Shown here: positions 43,355-54,281 of the stretch, piece by piece
How positions within the stretch are numbered: the stretch's first letter is position 1
Layout: the number at the start of each line of letters is the position of its first letter
DNA from: Nocardioides sp. zg-1230
Lineage (GTDB): Bacteria; Actinomycetota; Actinomycetes; Propionibacteriales; Nocardioidaceae
Length of the DNA stretch: 64,000 nucleotides
Direction of reading: 5' to 3'
NCBI RefSeq assembly: GCF_013155335.1
Contig: NZ_JABJQZ010000001.1
Location: 868,001-932,000, forward strand
Position numbers and translations under genes: made by a program
Notes under the pieces: generated by a model
What the model was told of the DNA's origin: nothing
The model's input: only the letters and a program-made list of their open reading frames with translations
Databases searched by the model: none

Positions 43355-44861
43355 TCGCGCCCGTACGACGTCCCTCCCGGAAGGACCGCAGCTCCTCGCG
43401 CACCTTCGGCAGGAGCAGGTAGCAGGCCAGGAGGTTGACGATCGCGCAGACGAAGAGCATCGAGTCGGCGAAGGTGAGGACCGAGGTGAAGGTGATGACG
43501 CTGCCGATGACGGTGAAGGTGCAGAAGACGACCTTGAAGATCGCCTCGCTGCGCCGCGAGCGGCCGAAGATCTCGGTCCAGGCCTTCATCGTGTAGTAGG
43601 ACCAGGTGATCAGCGTGGAGAACGCGAACAGCGCGACCGCGATCGCCAGGATCACCGGGAACTGGGGCAGGAACGTCTCGAACGCACGGGACGTGACCAC
43701 CACGCCGTCGGGCGTCGGACCACCGCCGGCGACGACCTCGCGCTGCTCCTCGTAGTAGGCCGAGTCGGCGATGACGATCGTCAGCGCGGTCATGGTGCAG
43801 ATGACGACGGTGTCGATGAAGGGCTCGAGCAGCGCCACGAAGCCCTCGCTCACCGGGTGCTTCGTCTTCACCGCGGAGTGGGCGATGGGCGCGGACCCGA
43901 CACCGGCCTCGTTGGAGAAGGCCGCGCGCTGGAAGCCGATGATGAGGACACCCAGGACGCCGCCGGCGACGCCTTCGGGGTTGAAGGCCCCCGAGATGAT
44001 CTCGCCGATCGCGGCCGGGACGTTGACGAGGTTCCCGAGGATGACCAGCAGGCAGGTGCCGAGGTAGAGCAGCGCCATCGCGGGGACCAGCCGCGACGTG
44101 ACCTGGGCGATCGAGGTGATGCCGCCGATGATCACGGCGCCGACGAGGAACGCCAGGACGAGGCCGAAGATCAGCGCGGAGCCCGACGAGCCGAGGAAGC
44201 CGTCCTCACCGCCGGTGACCTCCTGGGCCTGGGCGAAGGTCTGGTTGGCCTGGAACATGTTGCCGCCGACTGCGCCGAAGAGGAAGAGCGCGACGGCGAA
44301 GATGACCGTGAGCGTGCGGGAGGCACCGCTGCCGAACCGCTCGAAGGCGACCGGCAGGTAGCGGAACGGGCCGCCGGTGACCGAGCCGTCCTCGTGGACC
44401 TCGCGGTACTTCACGCCCAGGGTGCACTCGACGAACTTGGTGCACATGCCGAGGAGGCCGGCGATGATCATCCAGAACGTCGCACCCGGGCCGCCGAGCG
44501 TGACCGCCGCGCCGACGCCGGCGATGTTGCCGAGACCGACCGTGCCCGACACCGCTGAGGACAATGCCTGGAAGTGGGTCACCTCACCGGGATCGCTCGC
44601 CCGCGAGAACTTCCCACGCACCAGGTCGGCGCTGGTGCGCCAGGACCTGAACTGGATGCCCCTGAAGTAGATCGTGAAGACGATCGCGGCCACCACGAGC
44701 CACAGCACGATGAGGGGGAAGGAGACCCCGGCGATGGTCGGCGCGTAGAAGATGACCGAGGCGACCGCCTCTGCGATCGGGTCGAAGGCCGAGTTGATGG
44801 CCTCCTCGGCCGTGGAGATCCACTCCCATTGCGTTGCCAGGACCGTCGCATCCGGGTACAT
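43317..44861 (-). CDS. Sodium:alanine symporter (AGCS family)
   Basis: A 514-residue transporter with 10-11 helices. Family signatures include FQALSSAVSGTVGLGNIAGV (about residue 96-115), GGPGATFWMIIAGLLGMCTKF and NEAGVGSAPIAHS. It takes up alanine or glycine with sodium. TGGAGG lies directly ahead of the ATG. Glycine riboswitches often precede this family, but the 73-nt leader here is too short and shows no such fold. It lies directly downstream of the DUF664 gene on the same strand. Confidence 0.92.
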   Translation of the reverse strand: MYPDATVLATQWEWISTAEEAINSAFDPIAEAVASVIFYAPTIAGVSFPLIVLWLVVAAIVFTIYFRGIQFRSWRTSADLVRGKFSRASDPGEVTHFQALSSAVSGTVGLGNIAGVGAAVTLGGPGATFWMIIAGLLGMCTKFVECTLGVKYREVHEDGSVTGGPFRYLPVAFERFGSGASRTLTVIFAVALFLFGAVGGNMFQANQTFAQAQEVTGGEDGFLGSSGSALIFGLVLAFLVGAVIIGGITSIAQVTSRLVPAMALLYLGTCLLVILGNLVNVPAAIGEIISGAFNPEGVAGGVLGVLIIGFQRAAFSNEAGVGSAPIAHSAVKTKHPVSEGFVALLEPFIDTVVICTMTALTIVIADSAYYEEQREVVAGGGPTPDGVVVTSRAFETFLPQFPVILAIAVALFAFSTLITWSYYTMKAWTEIFGRSRRSEAIFKVVFCTFTVIGSVITFTSVLTFADSMLFVCAIVNLLACYLLLPKVREELRSFREGRRTGAIKEVPVEERATT

Positions 44862-44934
44862 CCTCCAGAGGCAACCAGCCCGCGCTGGTCGACCTCAACG
44901 ACAGGGATGTGACAGTTCCGTGGCAGATCTGGCG

Positions 44935-45531
44935 TCAGGCCGAGAACTCCTCGGCGACGCGCGTCAGTCGTGCGACGTACGCCGGCCAGTCGACGTCGGG
45001 CAGGTTCGTGACGCCCGACGTCAGCCCGGCGGCGCCGTCGATGCCCTCGCGCAGGACGTCGGCGTGGCCGGCATGGCGGGTGGTGTCGACGAGGACGTGC
45101 ACGAGGACCCGCTGCAGGGTCACCTCCTGCCGCTTCGGCGGCCACCAGGCGACGGTGCCCGCGGCGTCGAGCAGCAGGTCGGCGACGGTCGCGTCGCTGA
45201 ACGTCCATACGGACCGGTAGAACTCGACGGCCTGCGCCGCCGACACGGAGGCCGGTACCCACCAGTCCGCCTGGGGGTCGGCGTCGTAGTCCTCGTCGGA
45301 CACCACGAGCGGGTGGTCGGGATCGGGCCACTCGCGCCCGAACGTCGGCCCGAAGTAGCCGATCTCGACGTTCGCGACGTGCCGGACGATGCCGAGCAGG
45401 TTCGTGCCCGTCGGGGTGCGGGGCAGCCGCAGGTCGCGCTCGCCGAGCCCGTCGAGCTTCCACAGCAGCGCCTCGCGCGTGCGCTGGAGGTAGTGCAGGA
45501 GTGCATTCTTCGGGTCGTTCAGATCGGCCAT
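44935..45531 (-). CDS. DinB-superfamily protein (DUF664)
   Basis: A 198-residue DinB-fold protein. The conserved histidines lie in NLLGIVRHVANVEIGYFG and LVHVLVDTTRHAGHADVLRE. It is longer in the middle than the relative at 37331-37924 and has the DUF664 pattern REGIDGAAGL at the end. It is a probable metal-dependent transferase or hydrolase with unknown substrate. The ATG at 45531 opens with MADLNDPKNALLHYLQ. Confidence 0.85.
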   Translation of the reverse strand: MADLNDPKNALLHYLQRTREALLWKLDGLGERDLRLPRTPTGTNLLGIVRHVANVEIGYFGPTFGREWPDPDHPLVVSDEDYDADPQADWWVPASVSAAQAVEFYRSVWTFSDATVADLLLDAAGTVAWWPPKRQEVTLQRVLVHVLVDTTRHAGHADVLREGIDGAAGLTSGVTNLPDVDWPAYVARLTRVAEEFSA

Positions 45532-45598
45532 CCGTCGATCATGCCGCCAGCCCTGCTCTCGAGTCACCGGATGTCCGGGTGCGAAGTACGGTCGCCCC

Positions 45599-46048
45599 GT
45601 GAGCTCCCGCGTCCACGCCATCCACGTCGCCCCCGGCCGGAAGATCCCGACCAAGCGGGTCGACTCGGTGGAGGCCGAGGCGGGCGTCGGCCTGGTCGGC
45701 GACCGCTACCACGGCGCCCGGCACCGGCACGTGACCGTGCAGGCACTCGACGACCTGGAGGCCGCGGCCGAGGTGCTCGGCCGACCCGTCGACCCCGGGC
45801 TCACCCGGCGCAACATCACCCTGGACCGCGGGCCGATCCCGACGCGACCGGGCGAGAGGATGACCATCGCCGGGGTCGAGCTCGAGGTCGTACGGATCGC
45901 CGCCCCGTGCCGGCTCCTCGACGACTGGCTCGGCGAGGGTGCGATGCAGGCGCTGCGCTCGCCGCGCGGCGGCACGGTCTTCCGGCTCCTGTCCTCCGGC
46001 ACGATCCGCGTCGGCGACGAGGCCGTGGTCGAGGAGCCCGCGCCCTAG
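45599..46048 (+). CDS. MOSC-domain protein
   Basis: A 149-residue stand-alone MOSC domain, the sulfur-carrier domain of molybdenum cofactor sulfurases. Visible are GLVGDRYHGARHRHVTVQAL, TRRNITLDRG and the conserved Cys in IAAPCRLLDDWLG. It probably transfers sulfur or reduces N-hydroxylated compounds with a molybdenum cofactor. TACGGT is 6 nt before the GTG. It converges with katG, with a strong terminator between. Confidence 0.88.
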   Translation: MSSRVHAIHVAPGRKIPTKRVDSVEAEAGVGLVGDRYHGARHRHVTVQALDDLEAAAEVLGRPVDPGLTRRNITLDRGPIPTRPGERMTIAGVELEVVRIAAPCRLLDDWLGEGAMQALRSPRGGTVFRLLSSGTIRVGDEAVVEEPAP

Positions 46049-46055
46049 CGTCGTA

Positions 46056-46104
46056 CGCACGACGGCCCGGACCCCGCGAGGGGATCCGGGCCGCCGATCG
46101 TGCG
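46056..46104. terminator. Bidirectional terminator, MOSC gene / katG
   Basis: CGCACGAcGGCCCGGAcCCC pairs with GGGATCCGGGCCgccgaTCGTGCG around a GCGAG loop between two converging genes. Confidence 0.8.
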
Positions 46105-46108
46105 GGTG

Positions 46109-48424
<2,316 letters not shown>

Positions 48425-48892
48425 TCAGGCGGTGGCGGAGCTGGTCTCGGAGCTGGTCTCAGAGCTGGTGGAGCACGCGGGGCACAGGCCCCAGTAGGTG
48501 ACCTCGGCCTCGTCGATGACGAAGCCGTGGGTGTCGGAGGCGTCGAGGCAGGGGCGTACGCCGACGGCGCAGTCGACGTCGGCGACGACGCCGCACGAGC
48601 GGCAGACCACATGGTGGTGGTTGTCGCCGACGCGCAGCTCGTAGCGGGCGACGGAGCCGGCAGGCTGGATCCGGCGGACCAGCCCGGAGTCGGTGAGCGC
48701 GCCGAGGACGTCGTACACGGCCTGGTGGGACACGGTCGGCTCCTCGGTGCGCACCGCGGCGAGGAGGCTGCCGGTGTCGGCGTGCGGCTGGCGGCGTACG
48801 GCGCGCAGCACGGCGAGACGCGGGCGGGTGACCCTCAGGTCAGCGCTGCGGAGCAGGTGCTCGAACTCGGCCTCGGTCGCGTGGTCGTCCAT
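48425..48892 (-). CDS. furA: Fur-family regulator (FurA type)
   Basis: A 155-residue repressor. The winged helix contains VSHQAVYDVLGALTDSGLV, then the metal-binding region HHHVVCRSCG and CPAC, whose two CxxC pairs bind structural zinc. In actinobacteria FurA senses peroxide and represses itself and katG. It precedes katG by 42 nt. A TTGACT -35 and a short inverted repeat lie upstream. The tail has three SSETS units of low complexity. Confidence 0.93.
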   Translation of the reverse strand: MDDHATEAEFEHLLRSADLRVTRPRLAVLRAVRRQPHADTGSLLAAVRTEEPTVSHQAVYDVLGALTDSGLVRRIQPAGSVARYELRVGDNHHHVVCRSCGVVADVDCAVGVRPCLDASDTHGFVIDEAEVTYWGLCPACSTSSETSSETSSATA

Positions 48893-48915
48893 CCCGATCC
48901 ACCCTGCCCCCTTTT

Positions 48916-48930
48916 CTTGAACCAGTCAAG
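48916..48930. promoter_or_regulatory. FurA autoregulatory site and promoter
   Basis: CTTGA-ACCAG-TCAAG is a 5-bp inverted repeat. On the minus strand it contains TTGACT, a good -35; CAGGGT follows at 17 nt and lies 8 nt before the furA ATG. Its position over the promoter suits autorepression by FurA. Confidence 0.6.
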
Positions 48931-48944
48931 TTTTTCGCCACCGT

Positions 48945-49013
48945 CGGGGTAGTCCAGTGGAAAGCGGCTGGGAAAGCGCCCTGGCGACGACCAGAACCCA
49001 CTGGACTACCCCG
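48945..49013. repeat. Long palindrome, second GGGGTAGTCCAGTGG copy
   Basis: Arms CGGGGTAGTCCAGTGG (48945-48960) and CCACTGGACTACCCCG (48998-49013) enclose a 37-nt loop. The stem equals that at 24940-25006, and the loops share CCTGG..ACGACC. The right arm contains the stop codon of the GNAT gene. Confidence 0.9.
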
Positions 49014-49560
49014 CGCGGGGCGGCAGGCCGGACCACTCGCGGGAGAGGAGGGCCCAGACCTCGAGGTCCTGGCGCTCCTCGCGGACGGGGAACACCTCGC
49101 GCAGGGTGCCCTCGTGGGTGAAGCCGAGGCGCTCGGCGACGCGCCGACTGGCATGGTTGCCCGGGGCGCAGCGCCACTCGACGCGGTGGAGCCCGCGCTC
49201 GACGAAGGCCCAGTCGAGCATGGCCGCGACGGCGCGGGTCACGATCCCGCGGCCGCGGGCGGACGCGGCGAGGAAGACGCCCGCCTCTGCGGTCCGCGCG
49301 CGGGCGTTGATGCTCGGGAAGAGCGTGCCGCCGACGAGCTCGCCGTCGACCCAGATGCCGTAGAGGCGCCGGGTGCCCTCGCCGCGCGCCTTGGCGAACG
49401 ACTCGATGAAGCCGCGGGCCCCGTCGACGTCCTCGAAGCCCTCCCACGGCAGCCAGTCGTAGAAGTCCGCACCGTGGGCGCGGAACAGCGCGGCGAGCTG
49501 CTCGGCGTGCCAGGGCTCGAGGTCGGTCAGGCGGGCGTCGTCGATCTGCAGGCTGAGCAC
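49006..49560 (-). CDS. GNAT acetyltransferase (RimJ/RimL type)
   Basis: A 184-residue N-acetyltransferase. The CoA-binding motif is ARGRGIVTRAVAAMLDWAF, preceded by AGVFLAAS and followed by NHASRRVAERLGFTHEGTLR, all typical of the RimJ/RimL branch that acetylates protein N-termini or small amines. The GTG at 49560 is chosen because TAGGGT lies 7 nt upstream with no ribosome site. Its stop codon lies inside the palindrome at 48945-49013. Confidence 0.9.
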   Translation of the reverse strand: MLSLQIDDARLTDLEPWHAEQLAALFRAHGADFYDWLPWEGFEDVDGARGFIESFAKARGEGTRRLYGIWVDGELVGGTLFPSINARARTAEAGVFLAASARGRGIVTRAVAAMLDWAFVERGLHRVEWRCAPGNHASRRVAERLGFTHEGTLREVFPVREERQDLEVWALLSREWSGLPPRAG

Positions 49561-49576
49561 CCGCGACACCCTAGGG

Positions 49577-50560
49577 TCACGCTGAGCCGCCCAGCCCGGC
49601 CGCCACGCGGAGCCACGACCAGGCACGAGCCCGGTCGGCCTCGCTGGCGCGCGTCGTCGGCAGGAGGTTCGTCGGACGCTCGACCCGGTCGTGCCAGAAG
49701 CGACCCGTCGGCGGGGCCGGCTCGACGGCGGTGAGCCAGACGCTGGTGTCGGCACCCTGCGCATCGTCGCGCAGCACCGCCCGTGTGATCCGGCGGAACG
49801 TCGGCAGCGACTCGCGTACGCCGGGGGTGTCGGCCCAGCCCGGGTGCATCGTCGCGACGGTGATCCGGTCGGCGGCCCAGCGGTCGGCGAGCAGCGGAGC
49901 CATCTCGACCTGCCAGCGCTTCGAGCGGGCGTACGCCGTCGTCGGCGAGTAGTCGCCAGTGGCGTAGTCGGGATCGTCGGCGTGCAGCGGCTGGCTGTAC
50001 ATCCCCCCGCTGCTCACCAGCACCACGCGCCCGCCCGCCGTGCCCCCGGCGAGGGGGCCGCGCAGCGCCTCGGTCATCACCACCGGCCCGACGAGGTGCA
50101 CCGCCATGCTCAGCTCGAGCCCCTGCGGCGACTCGGTGCGCTCGGGCGGCATCACGCCCGCGTTGTGCACCACCGCGTGGAGGTCGGGGACCTCGGCGGC
50201 GAAGCCGGTCGCGAAGCGTCGTACGTCGTCGAGGTCGGCGACGTCGCACCGCCACAGCCGCAGCTCCACGCCGGGGTGCGCGGTCCTGATCCGGTCGGCG
50301 ACCCCGGCCCCCTTCACCTCGTCGCGCACCAGCATGTGCACGACCGCGCCGAGACCGGCCAGGCCGTCGACCGTGGCCGCCCCCAGCCCGGAGCTCGCGC
50401 CGGTGACCAGCACGTGCCGGCCCTCCAGCGAGCGTGGCAGCGGGTCGGCCGGCCAGCCGGGCAGCGCCCGCCGCACCGCGAGGCCGATCGTCGTGTAGCC
50501 GAGGACGAGCGAGCGGTCCATGACGGTGTCGACCGCGCGGGTGAGGGCGGGGCGGGCCAT
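49577..50560 (-). CDS. Short-chain dehydrogenase/reductase
   Basis: A 327-residue SDR. Cofactor site VLVTGASSGLG lies at about 50-59, the NAG motif is VVHNAGVMPP, and the catalytic Tyr-Lys is in AYARSKRWQ. A leading region of about 45 residues (VDTVMDRSLVLGYTTIGL) is unlike core SDRs. The substrate is unknown; similar long SDRs act on lipids or retinol-like compounds. The start is 14 nt after the end of the aldo/keto reductase gene, so they are probably one operon. Confidence 0.9.
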   Translation of the reverse strand: MARPALTRAVDTVMDRSLVLGYTTIGLAVRRALPGWPADPLPRSLEGRHVLVTGASSGLGAATVDGLAGLGAVVHMLVRDEVKGAGVADRIRTAHPGVELRLWRCDVADLDDVRRFATGFAAEVPDLHAVVHNAGVMPPERTESPQGLELSMAVHLVGPVVMTEALRGPLAGGTAGGRVVLVSSGGMYSQPLHADDPDYATGDYSPTTAYARSKRWQVEMAPLLADRWAADRITVATMHPGWADTPGVRESLPTFRRITRAVLRDDAQGADTSVWLTAVEPAPPTGRFWHDRVERPTNLLPTTRASEADRARAWSWLRVAAGLGGSA

Positions 50561-50574
50561 CGCGTGGGGCCCGG

Positions 50575-51444
50575 TCAGCTCGCGTCGAGCCGCGTGAGCT
50601 CGTCGGCGGTGAGCTCGATCTCCGCGGCGGCGGCCGAGTCGTTGATCGACGAGGGCCGCTTGGCGCCCGGGATCGGGATCACGACGGGCGACTGGGCGAG
50701 CTCCCAGGCCAGGGCGACCTGCTGGGCACTCACGCCGCGCTCCTGCGCGATCTCGGCGAAGGCGGGGTGCTTGTCGGCCAGCTCCTTGGCGTCGGACAGG
50801 CCGCCGAGCGGGCTCCACGGCAGGAAGGCCAGGCCGAGCTCCTCGCAGACCTCGATCTCGGGCTTGCTCGAGCGGAACTTCGGGCTGAACTGGTTCTGCA
50901 CGCTGGCCAGCGCGCCGCCGAGCACCGCGTGGGCGTCGCGGATCTGCTGCGGGTCGGCGTTGGAGAGGCCGACGTGGGCGACCTTGCCGCTGTCGGCGAT
51001 CTCCTTGAGCGTGCCGATCACCTCGTCGTAGGGGACCTTCGGGTCCGGGCGGTGGTGCTGCCACAGGGCGATCTGCTCGACGCCGAGGCGCTGCAGGCTG
51101 GCGTCGACGGCCTCGCGGAGGTGGGTGGCCGAGCTGTCGGTGTCCCAGCCGCCGCCGTCGGTGCGGACGTGCCCGCCCTTGGTGGCCAGCACGACCCGGT
51201 CGCGGACGCCGAGCTCGTCGAGGATCGAGGCGATCAGCCGCTCGTTCTCACCCTGCGCACCGGCGCCCTTCTCGTCGCCGGGGCCGTAGGCGTCGGCGGT
51301 GTCGAAGAGGGTGACGCCCGCGTCGAGGGCGGCGGAGACGGTGTCCAGGAGCTGCTGGCGGGGCTGCGTGCCGGTCTGGTCGAAGGTCATGAGGCCGAGG
51401 CCGATGGCGCCGACCTTCTGGTTGCCGAGGGTGCGAGTCTGCAT
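50575..51444 (-). CDS. Aldo/keto reductase
   Basis: A 289-residue TIM-barrel reductase. The catalytic tetrad residues appear in TLFDTADAYGPG (Asp, Tyr), VLATKGGHV (Lys) and ALWQHHRPD (His), with NADPH-binding IPIPGAKRPSSINDS near the end. It reduces aldehydes or ketones; the substrate is unknown. It follows the BLUF gene by 36 nt and precedes the SDR gene by 14 nt on the same strand. Confidence 0.92.
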   Translation of the reverse strand: MQTRTLGNQKVGAIGLGLMTFDQTGTQPRQQLLDTVSAALDAGVTLFDTADAYGPGDEKGAGAQGENERLIASILDELGVRDRVVLATKGGHVRTDGGGWDTDSSATHLREAVDASLQRLGVEQIALWQHHRPDPKVPYDEVIGTLKEIADSGKVAHVGLSNADPQQIRDAHAVLGGALASVQNQFSPKFRSSKPEIEVCEELGLAFLPWSPLGGLSDAKELADKHPAFAEIAQERGVSAQQVALAWELAQSPVVIPIPGAKRPSSINDSAAAAEIELTADELTRLDAS

Positions 51445-51480
51445 GTCCTCGACCCTACGGCCCGGCCCACACCCGGACGC

Positions 51481-51930
51481 TCACGCAGTGTTGAGGCGGA
51501 AGGTCCCGAGCAGCTCGAAGGCCGACGCGGCATGGTCGACGAGATCATGGCCGACCGACTGCCGCGCGAAGTCGTTGAATTCCTGCAGGTCGGCGACCTC
51601 GCGGGCGCTGACGTTGCGGAAGCCCATCGACCAGGTGGCGAAGGACCGGTCACCCACGTAGCGCCGGTCGACGAGGCGTACGTCGCCGTGGCGGGCGTCG
51701 GCCCGGATCGCGTCGAACACCTGGTAGACCGCGTACGACGTCCCCTCGAGCGTCTGGATCACGTTGCCCCCGCTGTAGAGCAGCAGCCCGGTGAGGCCGA
51801 GGCGCTCGTTCTTGGGGCGGATCTGCTCGATCAGCTCGACGAGCTGGGTGACCGACATCAGGTCGGTGACCGAGCTCGTGTAGGTCAGCGTGAGGATCCG
51901 GGGGTCGCCGCTGGCGTCGTCGCTGCGCAT
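51481..51930 (-). CDS. BLUF-domain blue-light sensor
   Basis: A 149-residue single-domain BLUF photoreceptor binding FAD. The photoactive Tyr is in ILTLTYTSSVT, the flavin Asn is in RPKNERLGLTGLLLYSGG, the key Gln is in VIQTLEG, and the switching Trp/Met pair is in FATWSMGFRN. A short helical C-terminal cap follows. Stand-alone BLUF proteins act by binding partner proteins. It is the first gene of a minus-strand run with two NAD(P)H-dependent reductase genes and an acetyltransferase gene. Confidence 0.92.
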   Translation of the reverse strand: MRSDDASGDPRILTLTYTSSVTDLMSVTQLVELIEQIRPKNERLGLTGLLLYSGGNVIQTLEGTSYAVYQVFDAIRADARHGDVRLVDRRYVGDRSFATWSMGFRNVSAREVADLQEFNDFARQSVGHDLVDHAASAFELLGTFRLNTA

Positions 51931-52031
51931 GGTCGCCCGACACGCTAGTCAGGACGAGAGGGTGGACGGCTCACCCCTCGGGGTCGGTACGGGGCACCGC
52001 TCCCCGGCGTCAGGATGAGCGACACTGGGTC

Positions 52032-52388
52032 ATGGCCGTGGTCGACGACGTGCTGGCGCTGGGCTCGGGCCTGGCCAGGTCGTACGTCGTCACCGTCCGG
52101 GGGCGCCTGAAGTTCCGGGTGGGCTCGATCGTCTACACCGCGTTCTCGCACGACGAGTCGGTGATGGGATTCGCGTTCCCCAAGGAGGAGCGGGCCGCGC
52201 TGGTCGACAGCGACCGGCGCTTCCACCTGCCGGCCGAGTCCGACATGCGGTTCAACTGGGTGCACGCCACGCTCGCGGACCTCGAGGCTGCGGAGGCCCG
52301 TGAGCTGGTCGTCGACGCCTGGCGGATGGTCGTCCCCCAGAAGCTGTGGCGCGCCTGGGACGACGCCCACCCCGACGGTCCCGGCTGA
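52032..52388 (+). CDS. MmcQ/YjbR-family protein
   Basis: A 118-residue protein of the double-wing YjbR fold: RGRLKFRVGSIVYTAFSHDE, MGFAFPKEERAALV and RFNWVHATLADL. Called DNA-binding by fold similarity, but the function is unproven. The next gene starts on the base after its stop, so the two are probably translated together. Confidence 0.85.
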   Translation: MAVVDDVLALGSGLARSYVVTVRGRLKFRVGSIVYTAFSHDESVMGFAFPKEERAALVDSDRRFHLPAESDMRFNWVHATLADLEAAEARELVVDAWRMVVPQKLWRAWDDAHPDGPG

Positions 52389-53213
52389 GTGACGGCGGCC
52401 TGCCTCTGGACGTACGCCGCGCGCTCCTACAACCACGACCACGACTGCCACGCCGGCGCGATCACGGTGACCGACGCCGCGGGCGCCGCGTGCGGGACCT
52501 ACGTCCACACCGCCGACAAGGGTGGCGTGGACGCCAGCGGCCACGTCGGCGCGTGCCACCGGTCCGACTGCACGCACAACGACCACCTCGAGTGCACCGC
52601 GTCGGGCGTCGAGGTGGGGGCGGGCGCCGATCGCACGGACTGGCTCACGTTCGCCCCGCCTGACCCGGCGAGGTCGACGCCGGCAAGCACCGCGGGCGCT
52701 GACCCCGGTCAGGCCGGGCCGCGGAGGGCACGGGCGACGGCCGGGACCACCACCGCCGCCGCGAGCAGGTGCAGCCCGACCAGGGTGACGGCCGTTGCCG
52801 TGTCGGCGGCCGCCAGGATCGGCGGCGCCAGCGACAGCGCGGTCAGCGCCACCGTCGTGCGCAGCCACCAGCGGACCGGGTGGGTGTTCCACCGCGCCAG
52901 CCCCGCGGCGACGACGACGCCGACCAGCGAGAGGACGAGCGTCACGGAGGCGAAGGCGGGCACCGGGATGGCCTCTCCGCCGGTCACCTCGAGCGTGACC
53001 CCGACCGACCGCGCGAGCCAGGCACCGCCCACGGCGGCCGCGCTCGCCGCGACCGACGCGACGACGCCCGTGCCGACCACCCGACCGAGCCGCGCCGCGG
53101 GCACCGTCCGTGACGTCGTGGGTGCGACGACCATCGTGCTCACCCCTCGCCGTCCGCGTCGAGACGCTCGGGAAGACCCAGGGAAGGGAACCGGTCGGCG
53201 TCGAAGATGGTGA
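52389..53213 (+). CDS. Cys/His-rich DUF1540-like protein, runaway 3' end
   Basis: The first 90 residues form a compact Cys/His-rich module (AACLWTYAARSYNHDHDCHA, AGAACGTYVHTADKGG, VGACHRSDCTHNDHLECTA) like DUF1540-type small metal-binding proteins. After DWLTFAPP the frame stays open for about 180 low-complexity residues that lie antisense to the membrane protein gene at 52709-53134. A normal protein would end near 52690; a TGA in the next frame at about 52697 suggests a lost stop or frameshift. Only 52389-52680 is confidently coding. Confidence 0.6.
   Translation: MTAACLWTYAARSYNHDHDCHAGAITVTDAAGAACGTYVHTADKGGVDASGHVGACHRSDCTHNDHLECTASGVEVGAGADRTDWLTFAPPDPARSTPASTAGADPGQAGPRRARATAGTTTAAASRCSPTRVTAVAVSAAARIGGASDSAVSATVVRSHQRTGWVFHRASPAATTTPTSERTSVTEAKAGTGMASPPVTSSVTPTDRASQAPPTAAALAATDATTPVPTTRPSRAAGTVRDVVGATTIVLTPRRPRRDAREDPGKGTGRRRRW
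52709..53134 (-). CDS. Four-helix membrane protein (DUF6069-like)
   Basis: A 141-residue membrane protein with four hydrophobic segments (VVASVAASAAAVGGAWL, FASVTLVLSLVGVVVAAGL, LTALSLAPPILAA, GLHLLAAAVVVPAVA) and WNTHPVRWWLRTT between helices. This matches small actinobacterial DUF6069-like proteins that follow ECF sigma genes. The sigma factor gene ends 5 nt upstream on the same strand, so it is probably the co-expressed partner. Confidence 0.75.
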   Translation of the reverse strand: MVVAPTTSRTVPAARLGRVVGTGVVASVAASAAAVGGAWLARSVGVTLEVTGGEAIPVPAFASVTLVLSLVGVVVAAGLARWNTHPVRWWLRTTVALTALSLAPPILAAADTATAVTLVGLHLLAAAVVVPAVARALRGPA

Positions 53214-54138
53214 CCTCGGTGACCGTCCCTCCAGAGATGCGGAGCACGTCGATCGTGAGCGGGAGGTACGCCGCCTCGTCCTCCCGCCACAGGTAGTAGG
53301 CGAGCGCCGGCTGCCGGTTCACCGCGGTGGGGACCGCGCGCAGACCGGCCATCTGCGGGTAGCCGTTGGCCGTCCAGTCCGCGACGATCGCGTCCCGACC
53401 GATGACGAGGCCCTCCCACGGGGGCATGGAGTAGCGGACGTCGTCGCGCATCATGGCCGCGATCGCGTCGAGGTCCGTGGCGACGCTGGCCTCGGTGAAG
53501 CGACGCACGAGCTCGCGGTTCTCCGCGTCCGTGTCCGCGCCGGTCCACTCCTGGCGTTCGGCGGGCAGGTGCTCGCGCATCCCGGCCCGGGCCCGCTGGA
53601 GCGCGCTGTTGACCGAGTTGACCGAGTCGCCGAGCAGCTCGGCGACGTCCTTCGCCGGCCAGCCCATCACGTCACGGAGGATCAGCGCCGCGCGCGGACG
53701 CGGAGCGAGGTGCTGCACCGCGACGACGTACGCCAGCTCGATCGTCTCCCGCGCCAACGCGAGCGCCTCGGGCTCGTCGGCGTCGGCGGCCGGCAGCTCG
53801 TCGAGCAGGCTGTCGGGGTAGGGCTGCAACCACATGACCTCGCCGCCGGTGGCCGGCTCCGGGCGCCGCCGCGCGAGCAGGTCGAGGCAGGTGTTGGTCG
53901 CGATGCGGTAGAGCCACGCCCGCACCGTCGAGCGCCCCTCGTACGTCGCCCGGGCGCGCCAGGCCTTGAGGAACGTCTCCTGCACCGCGTCCTCGGCGTC
54001 CTGGAACGAGCCGAGCATCCGGTAGCAGTGGACGTGGAGCTCCTGCCGGTGCCGCTCGGCCAGCTCCGCGAACGTCGCCTCGTCCATGTCGTCGAGACTG
54101 CTCACGCCGACCTCCTCGCTGCGCATGTCGATCGTCAT
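53140..54138 (-). CDS. ECF sigma factor, SigG/SigX5-like with SnoaL domain
   Basis: A 332-residue sigma factor. Region 2 (LHVHCYRMLGSFQDAEDAVQETFLKAW) is followed by region 4 (LAPRPRAALILRDVMGWPAKDVA, SVNSVNSALQRARAGM) and a SnoaL-like domain (about residues 205-325, MMRDDVRYSMPPWEGLVIGR). The long form with C-terminal SnoaL domain is typical of the SigG-like group. It is followed by a small membrane protein gene that may control it. No classical anti-sigma factor is present. Confidence 0.9.
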   Translation of the reverse strand: MTIDMRSEEVGVSSLDDMDEATFAELAERHRQELHVHCYRMLGSFQDAEDAVQETFLKAWRARATYEGRSTVRAWLYRIATNTCLDLLARRRPEPATGGEVMWLQPYPDSLLDELPAADADEPEALALARETIELAYVVAVQHLAPRPRAALILRDVMGWPAKDVAELLGDSVNSVNSALQRARAGMREHLPAERQEWTGADTDAENRELVRRFTEASVATDLDAIAAMMRDDVRYSMPPWEGLVIGRDAIVADWTANGYPQMAGLRAVPTAVNRQPALAYYLWREDEAAYLPLTIDVLRISGGTVTEVTIFDADRFPSLGLPERLDADGEG

Positions 54139-54281
54139 CGTCCAACCTCTCGTCCGTCGTGTGTCCTGTCACCTCCTATGACGGCGATCGGCCGGCGAAC
54201 TCATCACCGCGGGCTACGAGGGCCTCGCACGCCGACGGACCACGCGCCGGGGGAGGCCTCCGTGCCCGGTCACATCGGAGG

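Noticed and set aside
44862..44934. Glycine riboswitch ahead of the AGCS symporter
   Set aside because: The leader is 73 nt, too short, and shows none of the paired aptamer motifs.
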